64,000 nt of DNA from Candidatus Nitrososphaera evergladensis SR1 (GTDB lineage: Archaea > Thermoproteota > Nitrososphaeria > Nitrososphaerales > Nitrososphaeraceae), in contig NZ_CP007174.1 in NCBI RefSeq assembly GCF_000730285.1, positions 2,604,001 through 2,668,000 of the forward strand, read 5' to 3'. Shown here one piece after another: positions 1-7,682 of the stretch. Position 1 is the first letter of the stretch, and each line of letters begins with the position of its first letter. Both the position numbers and the translations under genes were made by a program. The notes beneath the pieces were generated by a model. The model was not told the DNA's origin, searched no databases, and worked only from the letters and a program-made list of their open reading frames with translations.

Positions 1-803
1 TTGGGGATCCGGACTTCCTCGTGCACGAACATGCTTGTCGCAGACTTGATTCTTTTGATGTCCCAGTTAAAGGGCATCGACCAGGAATAGGTCTTGGTAT
101 TTGCGTCGAACTTGAAATCTTTTACCTTGTCATAGTAGGATATGATTGTAGCAGGGTAGGTTTTGCCCTGGTACTGGACATCCTGTGTAATGACGTCACC
201 AACAGAAAGGTAAGTATCAAATGTCCTGACTTGATCCGGCGGCAAGAGTTCTTTGGCGCTGTCAACGCCAATCACGTCAATCCTAAAGTGGTACAGTCCG
301 CCGTCAAGCAGCACAGGCCCCTTGATGTTTATGGTTCCACCGAGGTCTGCCTTCCATGCGTCTAGGATAGCTTCCCTTGTCGCCAGTACCTGCACCGGCC
401 CTTCCTGCGGCTGTATCTTGAGCGTGAGGAGGCCGCTTTCAGTGTGGAAAGCGTCAGGAGCCATGAGCACGTCTTCCCCGGAACCTGTAACCTTGGAGAT
501 CTCCATCACAAAAGTCGTGTATCTGATAGTCTGGTTGTTGCCCTCAAAAAGCCGGAGCTGCACGAATGCGTCTTGCTGCGTCTGTGTAGTGAGTACGGGA
601 GGATTTATCCTGACGAACAGCTCCACGTTTCTGCCTGCGATGCTTCCCTGAATGTTTTCTTGGAAAAGCCCGTCGGCAAAAGCGCGCTGGCTTGCAAGCG
701 CCGGCAGGAACACGAGCCCTGCAAGGCCAAGAGCTAGAACTCTTTTCTCTATTATCGTAGCAGTTTTTTGGTACAAATCATATTTAAATTTGCTCAGGAT
801 CAT
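1..803 (-). CDS. Secreted protein of unknown function (3' end outside window)
   Basis: An open frame runs on the minus strand from ATG 803 to the window edge, about 267 codons with no stop. The N-terminus has basic residues, then a hydrophobic stretch (ALGLAGLVFLPALA) followed by a likely signal-peptidase site near ASQRAFA, so it is probably exported. The rest is soluble and rich in beta-forming segments (VQLRLFEGNNQTIRYTTF; KGPVLLDGGLYHFRIDVIG). I do not recognise a catalytic motif. An AT-rich TTTAAATAT lies just inside the chosen start and could be a TATA box for a shorter product beginning downstream, for example at TTG 776. The C-terminus, including any anchor, lies beyond position 1. Confidence 0.75.
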   Translation of the reverse strand, partial: MILSKFKYDLYQKTATIIEKRVLALGLAGLVFLPALASQRAFADGLFQENIQGSIAGRNVELFVRINPPVLTTQTQQDAFVQLRLFEGNNQTIRYTTFVMEISKVTGSGEDVLMAPDAFHTESGLLTLKIQPQEGPVQVLATREAILDAWKADLGGTINIKGPVLLDGGLYHFRIDVIGVDSAKELLPPDQVRTFDTYLSVGDVITQDVQYQGKTYPATIISYYDKVKDFKFDANTKTYSWSMPFNWDIKRIKSATSMFVHEEVRIP

Positions 804-962
804 GGATTCATTCTCGACTTTCAATTTTTGAGAAAACTTGTGCGCATGTTTGTCGTGCGGCTGTGCATGAAGTGGTAATAGTTGTTATCGATAGTACATA
901 TCTCGGCTTCATCGCCGCTGCTGTGTTCGCTGCTTGAAACACAAGCGCGCTAAAGCTAGAAT

Positions 963-978
963 TTCCTATAGATAGGAA
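963..978. repeat. Short inverted repeat upstream of the metallopeptidase gene
   Basis: TTCCTA, a 4-base spacer, then TAGGAA: perfect 6-base arms, 56 bases before ATG 1034. It could be an operator or chance. The rest of 804-1033 shows nothing else I can name. Confidence 0.35.
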
Positions 979-1033
979 GTTACTGGCTAGCTTAGATACC
1001 CGAAAAAGCTAATGCAAAGGGAACAATAGGCAA

Positions 1034-1891
1034 ATGCGATGGAGAAGGGGCAGGAGGAGCACGAACATCGAAGACAGGAGAGGAGCCGGACTGCCCATGA
1101 AGGCCATTGGAGGAGGAATAGGCGGCCTCATCGTACTCGTAATTGCGCTGCTGCTCGGCGCTGACCCTGGCGCGATTTTGAACAACAGCAACGTTTCTAC
1201 CACTACCACAGGCGGCGTCAATCCCGCTTCTCTTTCCAATGAAGACAGGGAACTTGCCGATTTCGTGTCTGTCGTGCTTGCCGATACAGAGGATACATGG
1301 AACGAACTGTTTGCAGCCAACAACCGCCAGTACAGGGAGCCCACGCTTGTTTTGTTCACTGGAGCAGTCGATTCTGCGTGCGGGTTCGCTCAGTCAGCAA
1401 TGGGGCCTTTTTACTGCCCGCCCGATGAAAAGGTGTACATAGACCTGAGCTTCTACAGGGACCTCAAAGAGAGTTTCAACGCCCCGGGCGACTTTGCCGA
1501 GGCATATGTCATCGCGCATGAAGTAGGGCACCACGTGCAGAACCAGCTTGGCATCATGGATCAGGTTCAGGGCGCGCAATAGAGGGAAAGCAAAGTTGAC
1601 GCAAACAGGCTCTCTGTCATGCTGGAGCTGCAGGCAGACTGTCTTGCAGGCGTCTGGGCGCACAACGCCGACAAGGCAAGGGGCGTTCTGGAGCAGGGCG
1701 ACATAGAGGAAGGCCTGAACGCCGCAAGCAGCATAGGAGACGACCGGCTTCAGATGCAGTCGCAGGGCAGGGCGACGCCCGACTCGTTTACGCACGGAAG
1801 CTCGGCGCAGAGGGTAAGCTGGTTCAAGACAGGATTTGAATCGGGCAGCGTCGGTTCCTGTAACACCTTCAGCAGCGTTGCAAACCAGTAA
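1034..1891 (+). pseudogene. Neutral zinc metallopeptidase (YpfJ type) interrupted by in-frame TAG
   Basis: The frame reads as a complete member of the YpfJ / Zn_peptidase family (PF04228): an N-terminal MRWRRGRR...NIEDRRG signature, one transmembrane segment at about residues 24-42, and the zinc site HEVGHH at 162-167. Codon 183 (1580-1582) is TAG. The same frame then continues for 103 codons with the second family motif, [13 protein letters not shown], and ends at TAA 1891. The residues around the stop (QGAQ-stop-RES) fit a family position where Gln is common, so CAG to TAG by one transition is likely. Without readthrough the product keeps HEVGHH but loses the downstream acidic motif that completes the site. 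It is either a recent pseudogene or an amber-readthrough gene. Confidence 0.85.
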
Positions 1892-2057
1892 AAATTCCAA
1901 GGCGTCACTTTCTTGGCAACAGCATCAGTACCTTGTCATAGGCCTTTAGCGTCTTTTCAAAAATTCAATTTTTTTGCGCGGGCAACAAAATCCGCTTTGA
2001 ATGTACTGCGGATTTTAAAATGAGGATAACCTTGTTAATTTACATGGTTAATCAGAG

Positions 2058-2121
2058 TTTATAATTTCTGGTCACGAGTAATGGCTAGGAGAGATGATAC
2101 AGACAAAATGGTGATGGAGGC
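2058..2121 (+). promoter_or_regulatory. amoC promoter and ribosome binding site
   Basis: TTTATAAT at 2058-2065 is a good archaeal TATA box. GGAGG at 2117-2121 lies 9 bases before ATG 2131 and decides that start over two out-of-frame ATGs at 2109 and 2115. The predicted leader is about 40 bases, longer than for most genes in this window. Confidence 0.55.
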
Positions 2122-2130
2122 AGAAAGAAT

Positions 2131-2694
2131 ATGGCCCTGATTCCTTCCCTGATACCAAAAGAGCTTGAAATCCAGAGGCTAAAGCGGATCTACGTGATGA
2201 TAATAGTCATGCTCTCTGTAACGGCCTCTGCGGATTTGGGCTATTTTGTGGACACTTCTCTGAACCAGACGATCATTCGCGACTCGGCATTTACTCCTGC
2301 AAACTGGTGGCTGTACAGCAGCTTGATAGCCCTGCCTTTGGGCTGGGGCATAATAGCAGTATACGACAGGCGAGTTCCTGTTATGAGGGGGCCGGGAAAC
2401 GCGCTGAACACGGGTCTGAAAATGGCAATCATCGGCTATCTGGCGTCGATGTTTGCAATCGGAGTGAACGAACTGTGGCACTTTTGGTTCGTAGAAGAGA
2501 TATTTGCAGTCCCTCCGCACTGGATCTTTAACATGGGAATATTCGTGGCCCTCATGGGTTCGCTGGCATACCTTGTGAGGGTCTACGCAAGGCTTGTTGA
2601 ACTGGGCGTAGAGATGCCTGCAAGGAATCCGTACCTGGCAGAGATGTACAAGCTCGCACTCGAAGGAAAACTGTACAGCCGGTCGATACCCTAG
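2131..2694 (+). CDS. amoC: Ammonia monooxygenase subunit C
   Basis: The 187-residue protein matches archaeal AmoC over its whole length: IPKELEIQRLKRI near the N-terminus, IRDSAFTPANWWLYS, GVNELWHFWFVEEIFAVP, and the exact archaeal C-terminus GKLYSRSIP. It has several transmembrane helices. AmoC is a membrane subunit of the copper enzyme that oxidises ammonia to hydroxylamine; the conserved Asp/His cluster in the NELWHFW region is expected to bind metal. No amoA, amoB or amoX lies nearby, so this is a stand-alone copy, as is common in soil ammonia-oxidizing archaea. It ends at TAG 2692-2694 with no plausible extension, which shows that TAG works as a stop in this genome. Confidence 0.97.
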   Translation: MALIPSLIPKELEIQRLKRIYVMIIVMLSVTASADLGYFVDTSLNQTIIRDSAFTPANWWLYSSLIALPLGWGIIAVYDRRVPVMRGPGNALNTGLKMAIIGYLASMFAIGVNELWHFWFVEEIFAVPPHWIFNMGIFVALMGSLAYLVRVYARLVELGVEMPARNPYLAEMYKLALEGKLYSRSIP

Positions 2695-2814
2695 GAGACT
2701 CTTTTTTATTGTCTCCTCACTTTCTTTTCTTCTTTAACTGATTATATTCTGTGATCATGATAAACTGCAGACTTTAAAAATAATGGTACGCTAGACTGGC
2801 ATGTACAGAATCAT

Positions 2815-3096
2815 ATGGAGAAAAAAGCTGGAATGGCGATGTTTGTTATTGGAGTCATCGTGCTCTTGGGCCAGGGCAAGGTGGTTCCATTTCTTTACGC
2901 CTTTCCTCTGGTTCTCTTCCCAAGGTTTGGGCAGCCGCAGCCAGATATGACCAACTACTTTAACCTAGTTCCCGTCCTGTCTCTTGGCATATCAGCATTC
3001 GCCATAATTCTGATCATATCAGGAGTAGTAATCTTTTATCGGGCTCGCAAACAGAATAGCAGCAACACAGAGTCATTCGTTTTTCAGGATGAATAA
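2815..3096 (+). CDS. Small membrane protein, two predicted helices
   Basis: 93 residues with two hydrophobic segments, at about 7-36 and 52-75, and a short polar, charged C-terminus (RARKQNSSN). A CTTTAAAAATA element at about 2772 lies some 40 bases before the ATG. No known domain is recognised. It follows amoC on the same strand, separated by 120 bases that contain a T-rich tract (2701-2710) likely to end the amoC transcript, so it probably has its own promoter. Confidence 0.7.
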   Translation: MEKKAGMAMFVIGVIVLLGQGKVVPFLYAFPLVLFPRFGQPQPDMTNYFNLVPVLSLGISAFAIILIISGVVIFYRARKQNSSNTESFVFQDE

Positions 3097-3104
3097 GAGA
3101 GACG

Positions 3105-3569
3105 TTATATCCCAAAGTGTGTCATCCTGTGGGTATAGAGCTCCTCGCTATAAGGGGTAAAGAACCCGCAGATCTCGCAGGTGAGCATCTCCATTTTAGA
3201 TGGAGAAAGCACTCTTCCTATTGTAAACGTCTCTCCAAGTTCGATTACTTCATAGTCCTTGAACCTTGATGGGTTTGATTTCAAAAATGACTCTAGAATC
3301 CATTTTATCATTCCTTTAGGGATGTTGGCCAGACGGTCAACACGGATTTGACTTTCTTCTCCCCCTGCTTGTTCTCCTTCTCCTTTCTCTCTGACATGCA
3401 ATGTTATCAGGTCTTGGGCAACATTCAGACCCTTGCTCTCCTCCGTGAATTGCGCCTTTTGCTGCTCCAATTTAGAATACAGATAGTCATAGACCTCTTT
3501 GGCAAACTGGATGCTATCGTCCGATATGCAGGTTATGATCAGACTACTACTACCACTGTCTGCAGTCAC
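3105..3569 (-). CDS. Protein with C-terminal C2H2 zinc finger
   Basis: 154 residues. The last 27 residues hold a classical finger: Cys131-x2-Cys134-x12-His147-x3-His151. The N-terminal part begins with a hydrophobic strand (SSLIITCISDD), then an amphipathic helix, and the middle carries an acidic Gly/Glu-rich loop. The arrangement suggests an alpha/beta domain followed by a single finger for nucleic acid or protein contact. The function is unknown. It converges with the 2815-3096 gene with 8 bases between the stops. Confidence 0.75.
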   Translation of the reverse strand: MTADSGSSSLIITCISDDSIQFAKEVYDYLYSKLEQQKAQFTEESKGLNVAQDLITLHVREKGEGEQAGGEESQIRVDRLANIPKGMIKWILESFLKSNPSRFKDYEVIELGETFTIGRVLSPSKMEMLTCEICGFFTPYSEELYTHRMTHFGI

Positions 3570-3715
3570 TTCTATCCTCTAATATCCCCAAGGTGTCTAT
3601 TCAGGTTTTTCAGCGTCTTGCTGACGATTGACAGAGAAAATTAACCATCAATCTTTCAGAAAGTGCAACTGATGATGATAAGTTATATCTTGTCGATGCG
3701 AAAATAGTCTGTTAT

Positions 3716-3832
3716 ATGGAGAGCCCGCCGCTGTGGGTATGGGCTGTAATATTGGCAGGCATCATTGCGTCCAAGCTCTTGCTGCGCTGGTCTAGGTTGC
3801 GCCGGCTGGCAAGACTGAGCGGCAGGCATTAA
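3716..3832 (+). CDS. Possible 38-residue membrane microprotein
   Basis: ATG 3716 to TAA 3832. The product has one hydrophobic segment (LWVWAVILAGIIASKLLL) followed by a strongly basic tail (RWSRLRRLARLSGRH), the usual form of a small N-out, C-in membrane peptide. AT-rich sequence (AAGTTATATC) lies about 35 bases upstream. No homologue is known to me; it could be chance. The rest of 3570-3949 shows no other convincing gene. Confidence 0.4.
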   Translation: MESPPLWVWAVILAGIIASKLLLRWSRLRRLARLSGRH

Positions 3833-3949
3833 AAAGCTGTTTCAAGAATTGTGTAACGCAATCAATTACAGCTTGCTATCAAGTAAGCTGTCCGATTCTA
3901 GGAGTGTCGCTACCACCGGAGATAAATCCAGTGTTGTCGGAGGAATGCC

Positions 3950-4321
3950 ATGCAAAAACAACATGAATCTTCTGCAAAAAACGCGAAGGAGATCGTAATG
4001 GAGTACCTCGAGGCAGTAGCACGCCAGGACTTTGAATCTGCCAGAAGCTACCTGAAGGACAACGTATCGTACGTGTCGCCTCTTAATTCATTTGATAATG
4101 CTGAAGCATACCTAAAGTATAATTTCAGCCTGCACCTGCCGAAATTAGATATCAAAAAGATATTCACCGATGGCGACGATGTTTGCCTTTTCCATGAGAC
4201 GACTCTTACCAAGCCGCCTGCAACGGTCTTTACATCCATATGGTGCCACGTCGATGGCGGGAAAATAAGTTCGATAAGGGTTCTTTTTGATCCGCGACCT
4301 TTCCTTCGGCCGGAAAGATAA
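3950..4321 (+). CDS. SnoaL / NTF2-like protein
   Basis: 123 residues with the NTF2-like cone fold pattern: an N-terminal helix (AKEIVMEYLEAVARQDFESA), then YLKDNVSYVSPLNSFDNAEAYL and a run of strands ending in GGKISSIRVLFDPRPFL. This is typical of the SnoaL-like / limonene-epoxide-hydrolase-like superfamily, whose members bind small ligands in the cone; many are not enzymes. The substrate cannot be told from sequence. It stands alone on this strand. Confidence 0.75.
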   Translation: MQKQHESSAKNAKEIVMEYLEAVARQDFESARSYLKDNVSYVSPLNSFDNAEAYLKYNFSLHLPKLDIKKIFTDGDDVCLFHETTLTKPPATVFTSIWCHVDGGKISSIRVLFDPRPFLRPER

Positions 4322-4390
4322 GTTTCTGAATTCCGGGTGAAAAAGCGGACCCATCGGGATTTGAGCCGCCTTGTGTATGTTGGAATAAAA

Positions 4391-4434
4391 TGGGCCCGCA
4401 CCCACATATAGGGTCTGGGCTCTCCACGGGCCCA
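4391..4434. repeat. GC-rich hairpin next to a tRNA 3'-end-like sequence
   Basis: TGGGCCCG (4391-4398) and CGGGCCCA (4427-4434) form perfect 8-base arms around a 28-base loop, which itself contains ACCC/GGGT. On the minus strand, 4453-4429 resembles a tRNA T-arm and acceptor end (GTTCGAGTCC then CTCTGGGCC) split by a few extra bases. The same words occur at 26171-26193. I could not fold a full tRNA here. It may be a decayed tRNA or attachment-site scar, or a terminator for the convergent genes on either side. Confidence 0.4.
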
Positions 4435-4552
4435 GAGGGGTTCGGACTCGAACAGGTTCGGGTCTAAGCTCCTGACACTGGTAACTTGGTGGGGAGATGG
4501 ATGAAATATCGCGATTGAAAATGCCATGATCCCCCTTTAAATTAACAGCGTC

Positions 4553-5359
4553 CTAAATTTCGCGTATTCTTGAGCCATCCCAATCGTCTGATCGGCTCCA
4601 TTCGTATTGAAAGTAATCATAGCACCACTCAAAGAAATGTGGATCACGGCTAAAAAACATGTAATTGAGATCACCATCACCTCTAGAATTGGCAAATCCT
4701 ACACACGAGTACTGCCTTTCGTTGAAAACAACTGCAATCGAAGCTTTTTCCATCATCCTGCGCTCCACAGTTCCTTTCGAGATAAGTCCTCTCAAGCGCT
4801 TGTCTATTTCGTCAAGGCTGCCTTTTGGGGCAATCGTGTTTTTGCTAAGGAGTAATGAAAGCTTGACTCCTTTAGTCAACACCTCGATTCCCAGCATGCT
4901 TACGTCCAAAGGTATCTGGGGCGAGATGCACCAGACATGTTCTTTTGCCTCCAAAAGCATGCCCTTCCACCTTTCCAGCACCGCAACCACGCCGTCGACG
5001 GGTTCTGAATTGTTGAGAGCTGCAAGTCGCTGGATGAATTTTAGCGGTAGTTCACCAAACGAATGATCCCGAAAGTATAGTTCATTTCTTTCAAGAAAGT
5101 CGAAACAAGGAATTTGTTTTGCGACGATCCTGCCACACGCGGTAAGCGACAGAAGCCCTTCAGAGTCTTTTCTCACGAGTCCGGCGTTTGCCAGCCGTGC
5201 AAATTGCCTATGTGACTCCTGAATAGTCATATCAAGAGATTCAGCCAGCTGGGACAGCTTGAGCTTTTTCCCGTCCAACGCGATAAGGATAGAACGCCTC
5301 ATTCCACTAGCAAGCTCTAGAAATACTTCGCCGTCGCTTACTGGTGCTTGGTCGGACAA
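4553..5359 (-). CDS. Winged-helix regulator, FilR1-like
   Basis: 268 residues. Residues about 8-85 form a winged helix (LELASGMRRSILIALDG; LSQLAESLDMTIQESHRQFARLANAGLVRK). The rest matches the middle/C-terminal domain seen in archaeal FilR1-type regulators (DUF1724), with a sensor region (WKGMLLEAKEHVWCISPQIP) and a C-terminal FEWCYDYFQYEW segment. Such proteins act as cytoplasmic transcription factors with an unknown ligand. The gene is divergent from the dehydrogenase at 5685 across a shared 325-base region, so it may control that gene; this is inference from position. Confidence 0.8.
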   Translation of the reverse strand: MSDQAPVSDGEVFLELASGMRRSILIALDGKKLKLSQLAESLDMTIQESHRQFARLANAGLVRKDSEGLLSLTACGRIVAKQIPCFDFLERNELYFRDHSFGELPLKFIQRLAALNNSEPVDGVVAVLERWKGMLLEAKEHVWCISPQIPLDVSMLGIEVLTKGVKLSLLLSKNTIAPKGSLDEIDKRLRGLISKGTVERRMMEKASIAVVFNERQYSCVGFANSRGDGDLNYMFFSRDPHFFEWCYDYFQYEWSRSDDWDGSRIREI

Positions 5360-5684
5360 TCAAATAGCTATATCCATTCAGATAATTAATGGTTCTTTCT
5401 GTCTCTTGGCCATCATTTTCTTGGCTTTGAGTCTTGTTCGTATCAGTCCACACAGATTTCACGCACATCATCGGGCTTGACATTGAACTTGTTTATCAAG
5501 ATCACAGAGCACCTTTCCTCCTTTCCGCAACTGATCAGCAAATGTCACATTCTCGTCCATTTCGATGAACCTTATCATATGCGTAACTAATCGCCTACAG
5601 AGATTACCTTTTCTCGCAGCTTTTGCCTAAAGTATCATCCCTTTGTTAACCACTCATTAATACTGGATTCAACCTAACTGAGCT
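5360..5684. other. Divergent intergenic region (regulator / dehydrogenase)
   Basis: 325 bases without a confident gene. CTCATTAATACTGG at about 5652 lies roughly 25-30 bases before ATG 5685 and is the likely dehydrogenase TATA region. A 36-codon minus-strand reading frame (5468-5578, ATG start) is present but too weak to call. Confidence 0.5.
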
Positions 5685-6632
5685 ATGAAATCCGTTCGAA
5701 TCAAAGGCTACGGAAGCACGGGTGATGTAATTGAAATCGACCAAAATACGCCTGCACCAAACGACCCTTCTGAGGGAAAAGTTCTAGTCAAGGTAAAGGC
5801 AGCTGGCGTTAATCCGACAGATTGGAAAATCAGCGAAGGCTACATGCAACAGATCATGCCCATCGAGTTTCCAGCCACATTGGGATGGGACTTTTCAGGC
5901 ACCGTCGAAAAGGCTGGAGCTGGCCTTTCGGACATCAAACAAGGTGACGAAGTATATGGACAGGCCGCGGCGGTCTTTGGAGGGTCAGGAACATTTGCAG
6001 AAATGGCATTGGCAAATGCGGACAATATCGCTCAGAAGCCAAAAACTCTAAGCCATGAGGAGGCTGCGGGTTTACCGACTGTAGGCGTTACCGCCTGGCA
6101 GGCACTTGTTGATATTATTGGATTATCCAAGGGTCAGAAGATTCTGATTCATGGCGGGGCAGGAGGTGTAGGAAGTATTGCTATACAGCTGGCTAAGTAC
6201 CTTGGTGCATACGTAGCGACGACGGTAGGTGAAAAAGACAAGCAATTTGTAAAGGGTCTAGGTGCAGACGAAATAATAGACTACAAGACCCAGACCTTTG
6301 AAGACCTGCTGTCGCATGACTATAATGCGGTCCTTGATACAGTAGGAGGTGAAACTTACACTCGGTCATTCAAAATACTGAAGAGGGGCACGGAGATAAT
6401 CGTATCAACGCTGGAGCAGCCAAACCAAGAGCTAATGGAGAAATTTGGCGTGAAAGCAATATTTGTGTTCTCTCAGGTTAATAGGGAAAGGCTGACAAAA
6501 TTAGCGCAGTGGGTCGATGAAAATAACGTACGCGTAAACGTTGACAAGACGTTTCCTCTGGACGATGCTGCTAAGGCACTAGACCACCAAAGAGTTGCGC
6601 ATCCAAGGGGCAAAGTAGTATTGGCGATCTAA
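5685..6632 (+). CDS. NADPH:quinone-reductase-like dehydrogenase (zinc-free MDR)
   Basis: 315 residues, a normal length for a medium-chain dehydrogenase/reductase of the quinone oxidoreductase type. The N-terminal GroES-like domain has VKVKAAGVNPTDWKISEG and LGWDFSGTVEKAGAG. The Rossmann domain carries LIHGGAGGVGSIAIQLAKYLGA, the NAD(P)-binding loop. Structural and catalytic zinc cysteines are absent, as expected for this subgroup. It probably reduces quinones or enones in the cytoplasm using NADPH. It is single-gene, divergent from the FilR1-like regulator. Confidence 0.9.
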   Translation: MKSVRIKGYGSTGDVIEIDQNTPAPNDPSEGKVLVKVKAAGVNPTDWKISEGYMQQIMPIEFPATLGWDFSGTVEKAGAGLSDIKQGDEVYGQAAAVFGGSGTFAEMALANADNIAQKPKTLSHEEAAGLPTVGVTAWQALVDIIGLSKGQKILIHGGAGGVGSIAIQLAKYLGAYVATTVGEKDKQFVKGLGADEIIDYKTQTFEDLLSHDYNAVLDTVGGETYTRSFKILKRGTEIIVSTLEQPNQELMEKFGVKAIFVFSQVNRERLTKLAQWVDENNVRVNVDKTFPLDDAAKALDHQRVAHPRGKVVLAI

Positions 6633-6870
6633 TGCGTAAGTCAATTTTTGTTAGAGCATCAAGGCAGCCCTTGTCGTTGTTAAAGAGGACGTTTTCCCTT
6701 TCCACCTCTCTTATTATGCGCTCGATGTCGCTCTTGTCCACCATAGCTATTATTGCATTGCCGGTTTTTGCAGACAGGCATCCGCACTGCGTACATAAAG
6801 GAACTAAAACCTGCTACAACTACGTTTGTATTTGTAGTCCACTGGAAACGCGCACGTGTAAAAGAAGTGG

Positions 6871-7000
6871 TGCGGGGGGTGGGATTTGAACCCACGAATC
6901 CCTAAGGAATGAGGTATCCCAGTTGGTCTAACATCTGAGCATCGCGCCAGATAATCTCTGATCCGGTCTCACGCCTTTGACCAGGCTGGGCGACCCCCGC
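6871..7000 (-). tRNA. Class II tRNA, Leu-like, with insertion in the anticodon region
   Basis: On the minus strand GCGGGGG (7000-6994) pairs with CCCCCGC (6878-6872). The D-arm (GCCCAGCCTGGTCAAAGGC) is typical of archaeal tRNA-Leu. The T-arm is GTGGG TTCAAAT CCCAC, and a long variable arm (ATTCC TTA GGGAT) marks class II. The span is 130 bases against about 85-88 for a mature molecule, so roughly 42 extra bases lie between the D-arm and the variable arm. TGAG...CTCA and CCGG...CTGG pairs frame that insert. I could not fix the splice sites or the anticodon; CAG, TAG and GAG triplets are all available. The assignment to Leu rests on the D-arm. Confidence 0.8.
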
Positions 7001-7054
7001 CCGTCCGTGCGCGGGGTATCGTAGCGACTAGAATAATATCCTTTTGCGCGTATG

Positions 7055-7636
7055 CTAGTCTATCTTGATAGAGACGCCCGAGTCGGATTTTCTGCGCAGC
7101 TTTAGCGCGACTTCCAAGACGCCGTTTTTGTACGTCGACTTGGCGGTCTTGGGGTCCACCGGCTCTGGCAGGTCCACCACCTTGCGATAGCGGGGCTCGC
7201 CCGTCAGCGACTCGATTGTGACAGAGTTCTCGTCGGCTGTCAGGTGCAGGTCGTCTTTGTTGACGCCCGGAAGTTCCGCAACTACGCGCACATCGTCAGA
7301 ACCCTTTATCACGTCTACTAGGGGCTCGCGCTCTTCCCTGACCGCAAGTCCGCCTCCGAGGAGGTTTGGAAAGGCGTCGATGTTGCCGAACTTGCGCACC
7401 TGCGGCTTGCCGTCCGGCCCTATCTTGACAGAATAACCATAAACTATGGGCCCCATCTCGCGGACAGTCGAGCCGTCGTCCAGCTTGCGCTCCTTGACAA
7501 GGTTCTTTGGCACCTGCTTTTCAAAGTTCTTGAAGGCCTCGGCCATCATCTTGTCCATGTCGCGCATCATCTCGTCCACGTCTGGAAACCACGCTCTTCG
7601 CCTCTTGGAAAACCATTCGTCAAAGGGTGATGACAT
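7055..7636 (-). CDS. Small heat-shock protein, Hsp20 family
   Basis: 193 residues. The alpha-crystallin domain covers about residues 100-190: EPLVDVIKGSDDVRVVAELPGVNKDDL at its start and the conserved TYKNGVLEVALKLR near the end. The N-terminal half is long and charged, with an FPDVDEMMRDMDKMM helix. It is an ATP-independent holdase for unfolding proteins in the cytoplasm. It lies 46 bases downstream of dnaJ on the same strand, so it is probably the last gene of the grpE-dnaK-dnaJ-hsp20 cluster, supplying clients to the DnaK system. Confidence 0.93.
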   Translation of the reverse strand: MSSPFDEWFSKRRRAWFPDVDEMMRDMDKMMAEAFKNFEKQVPKNLVKERKLDDGSTVREMGPIVYGYSVKIGPDGKPQVRKFGNIDAFPNLLGGGLAVREEREPLVDVIKGSDDVRVVAELPGVNKDDLHLTADENSVTIESLTGEPRYRKVVDLPEPVDPKTAKSTYKNGVLEVALKLRRKSDSGVSIKID

Positions 7637-7682
7637 ATCTTTGTATTCGCCGGTAAAATAGCAAAAATTCTATTAAAGCATT

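Noticed and set aside
4322-4480. Possible tRNA gene on the minus strand, suggested by GGTTCGAGTCC-like and CTCAAATCCCGATGGGTCCGC-like ends
   Set aside because: No matching acceptor, D-arm or anticodon arm could be folded; only the hairpin is kept as a feature.
5468-5578. 36-codon minus-strand frame in the regulator/dehydrogenase spacer
   Set aside because: Too short, no motif, and the better continuation lies in another frame.
6632-6889. Plus-strand open frame of 85 codons after the dehydrogenase
   Set aside because: It runs into the clear tRNA at 6871-7000 and has no protein-like motif.
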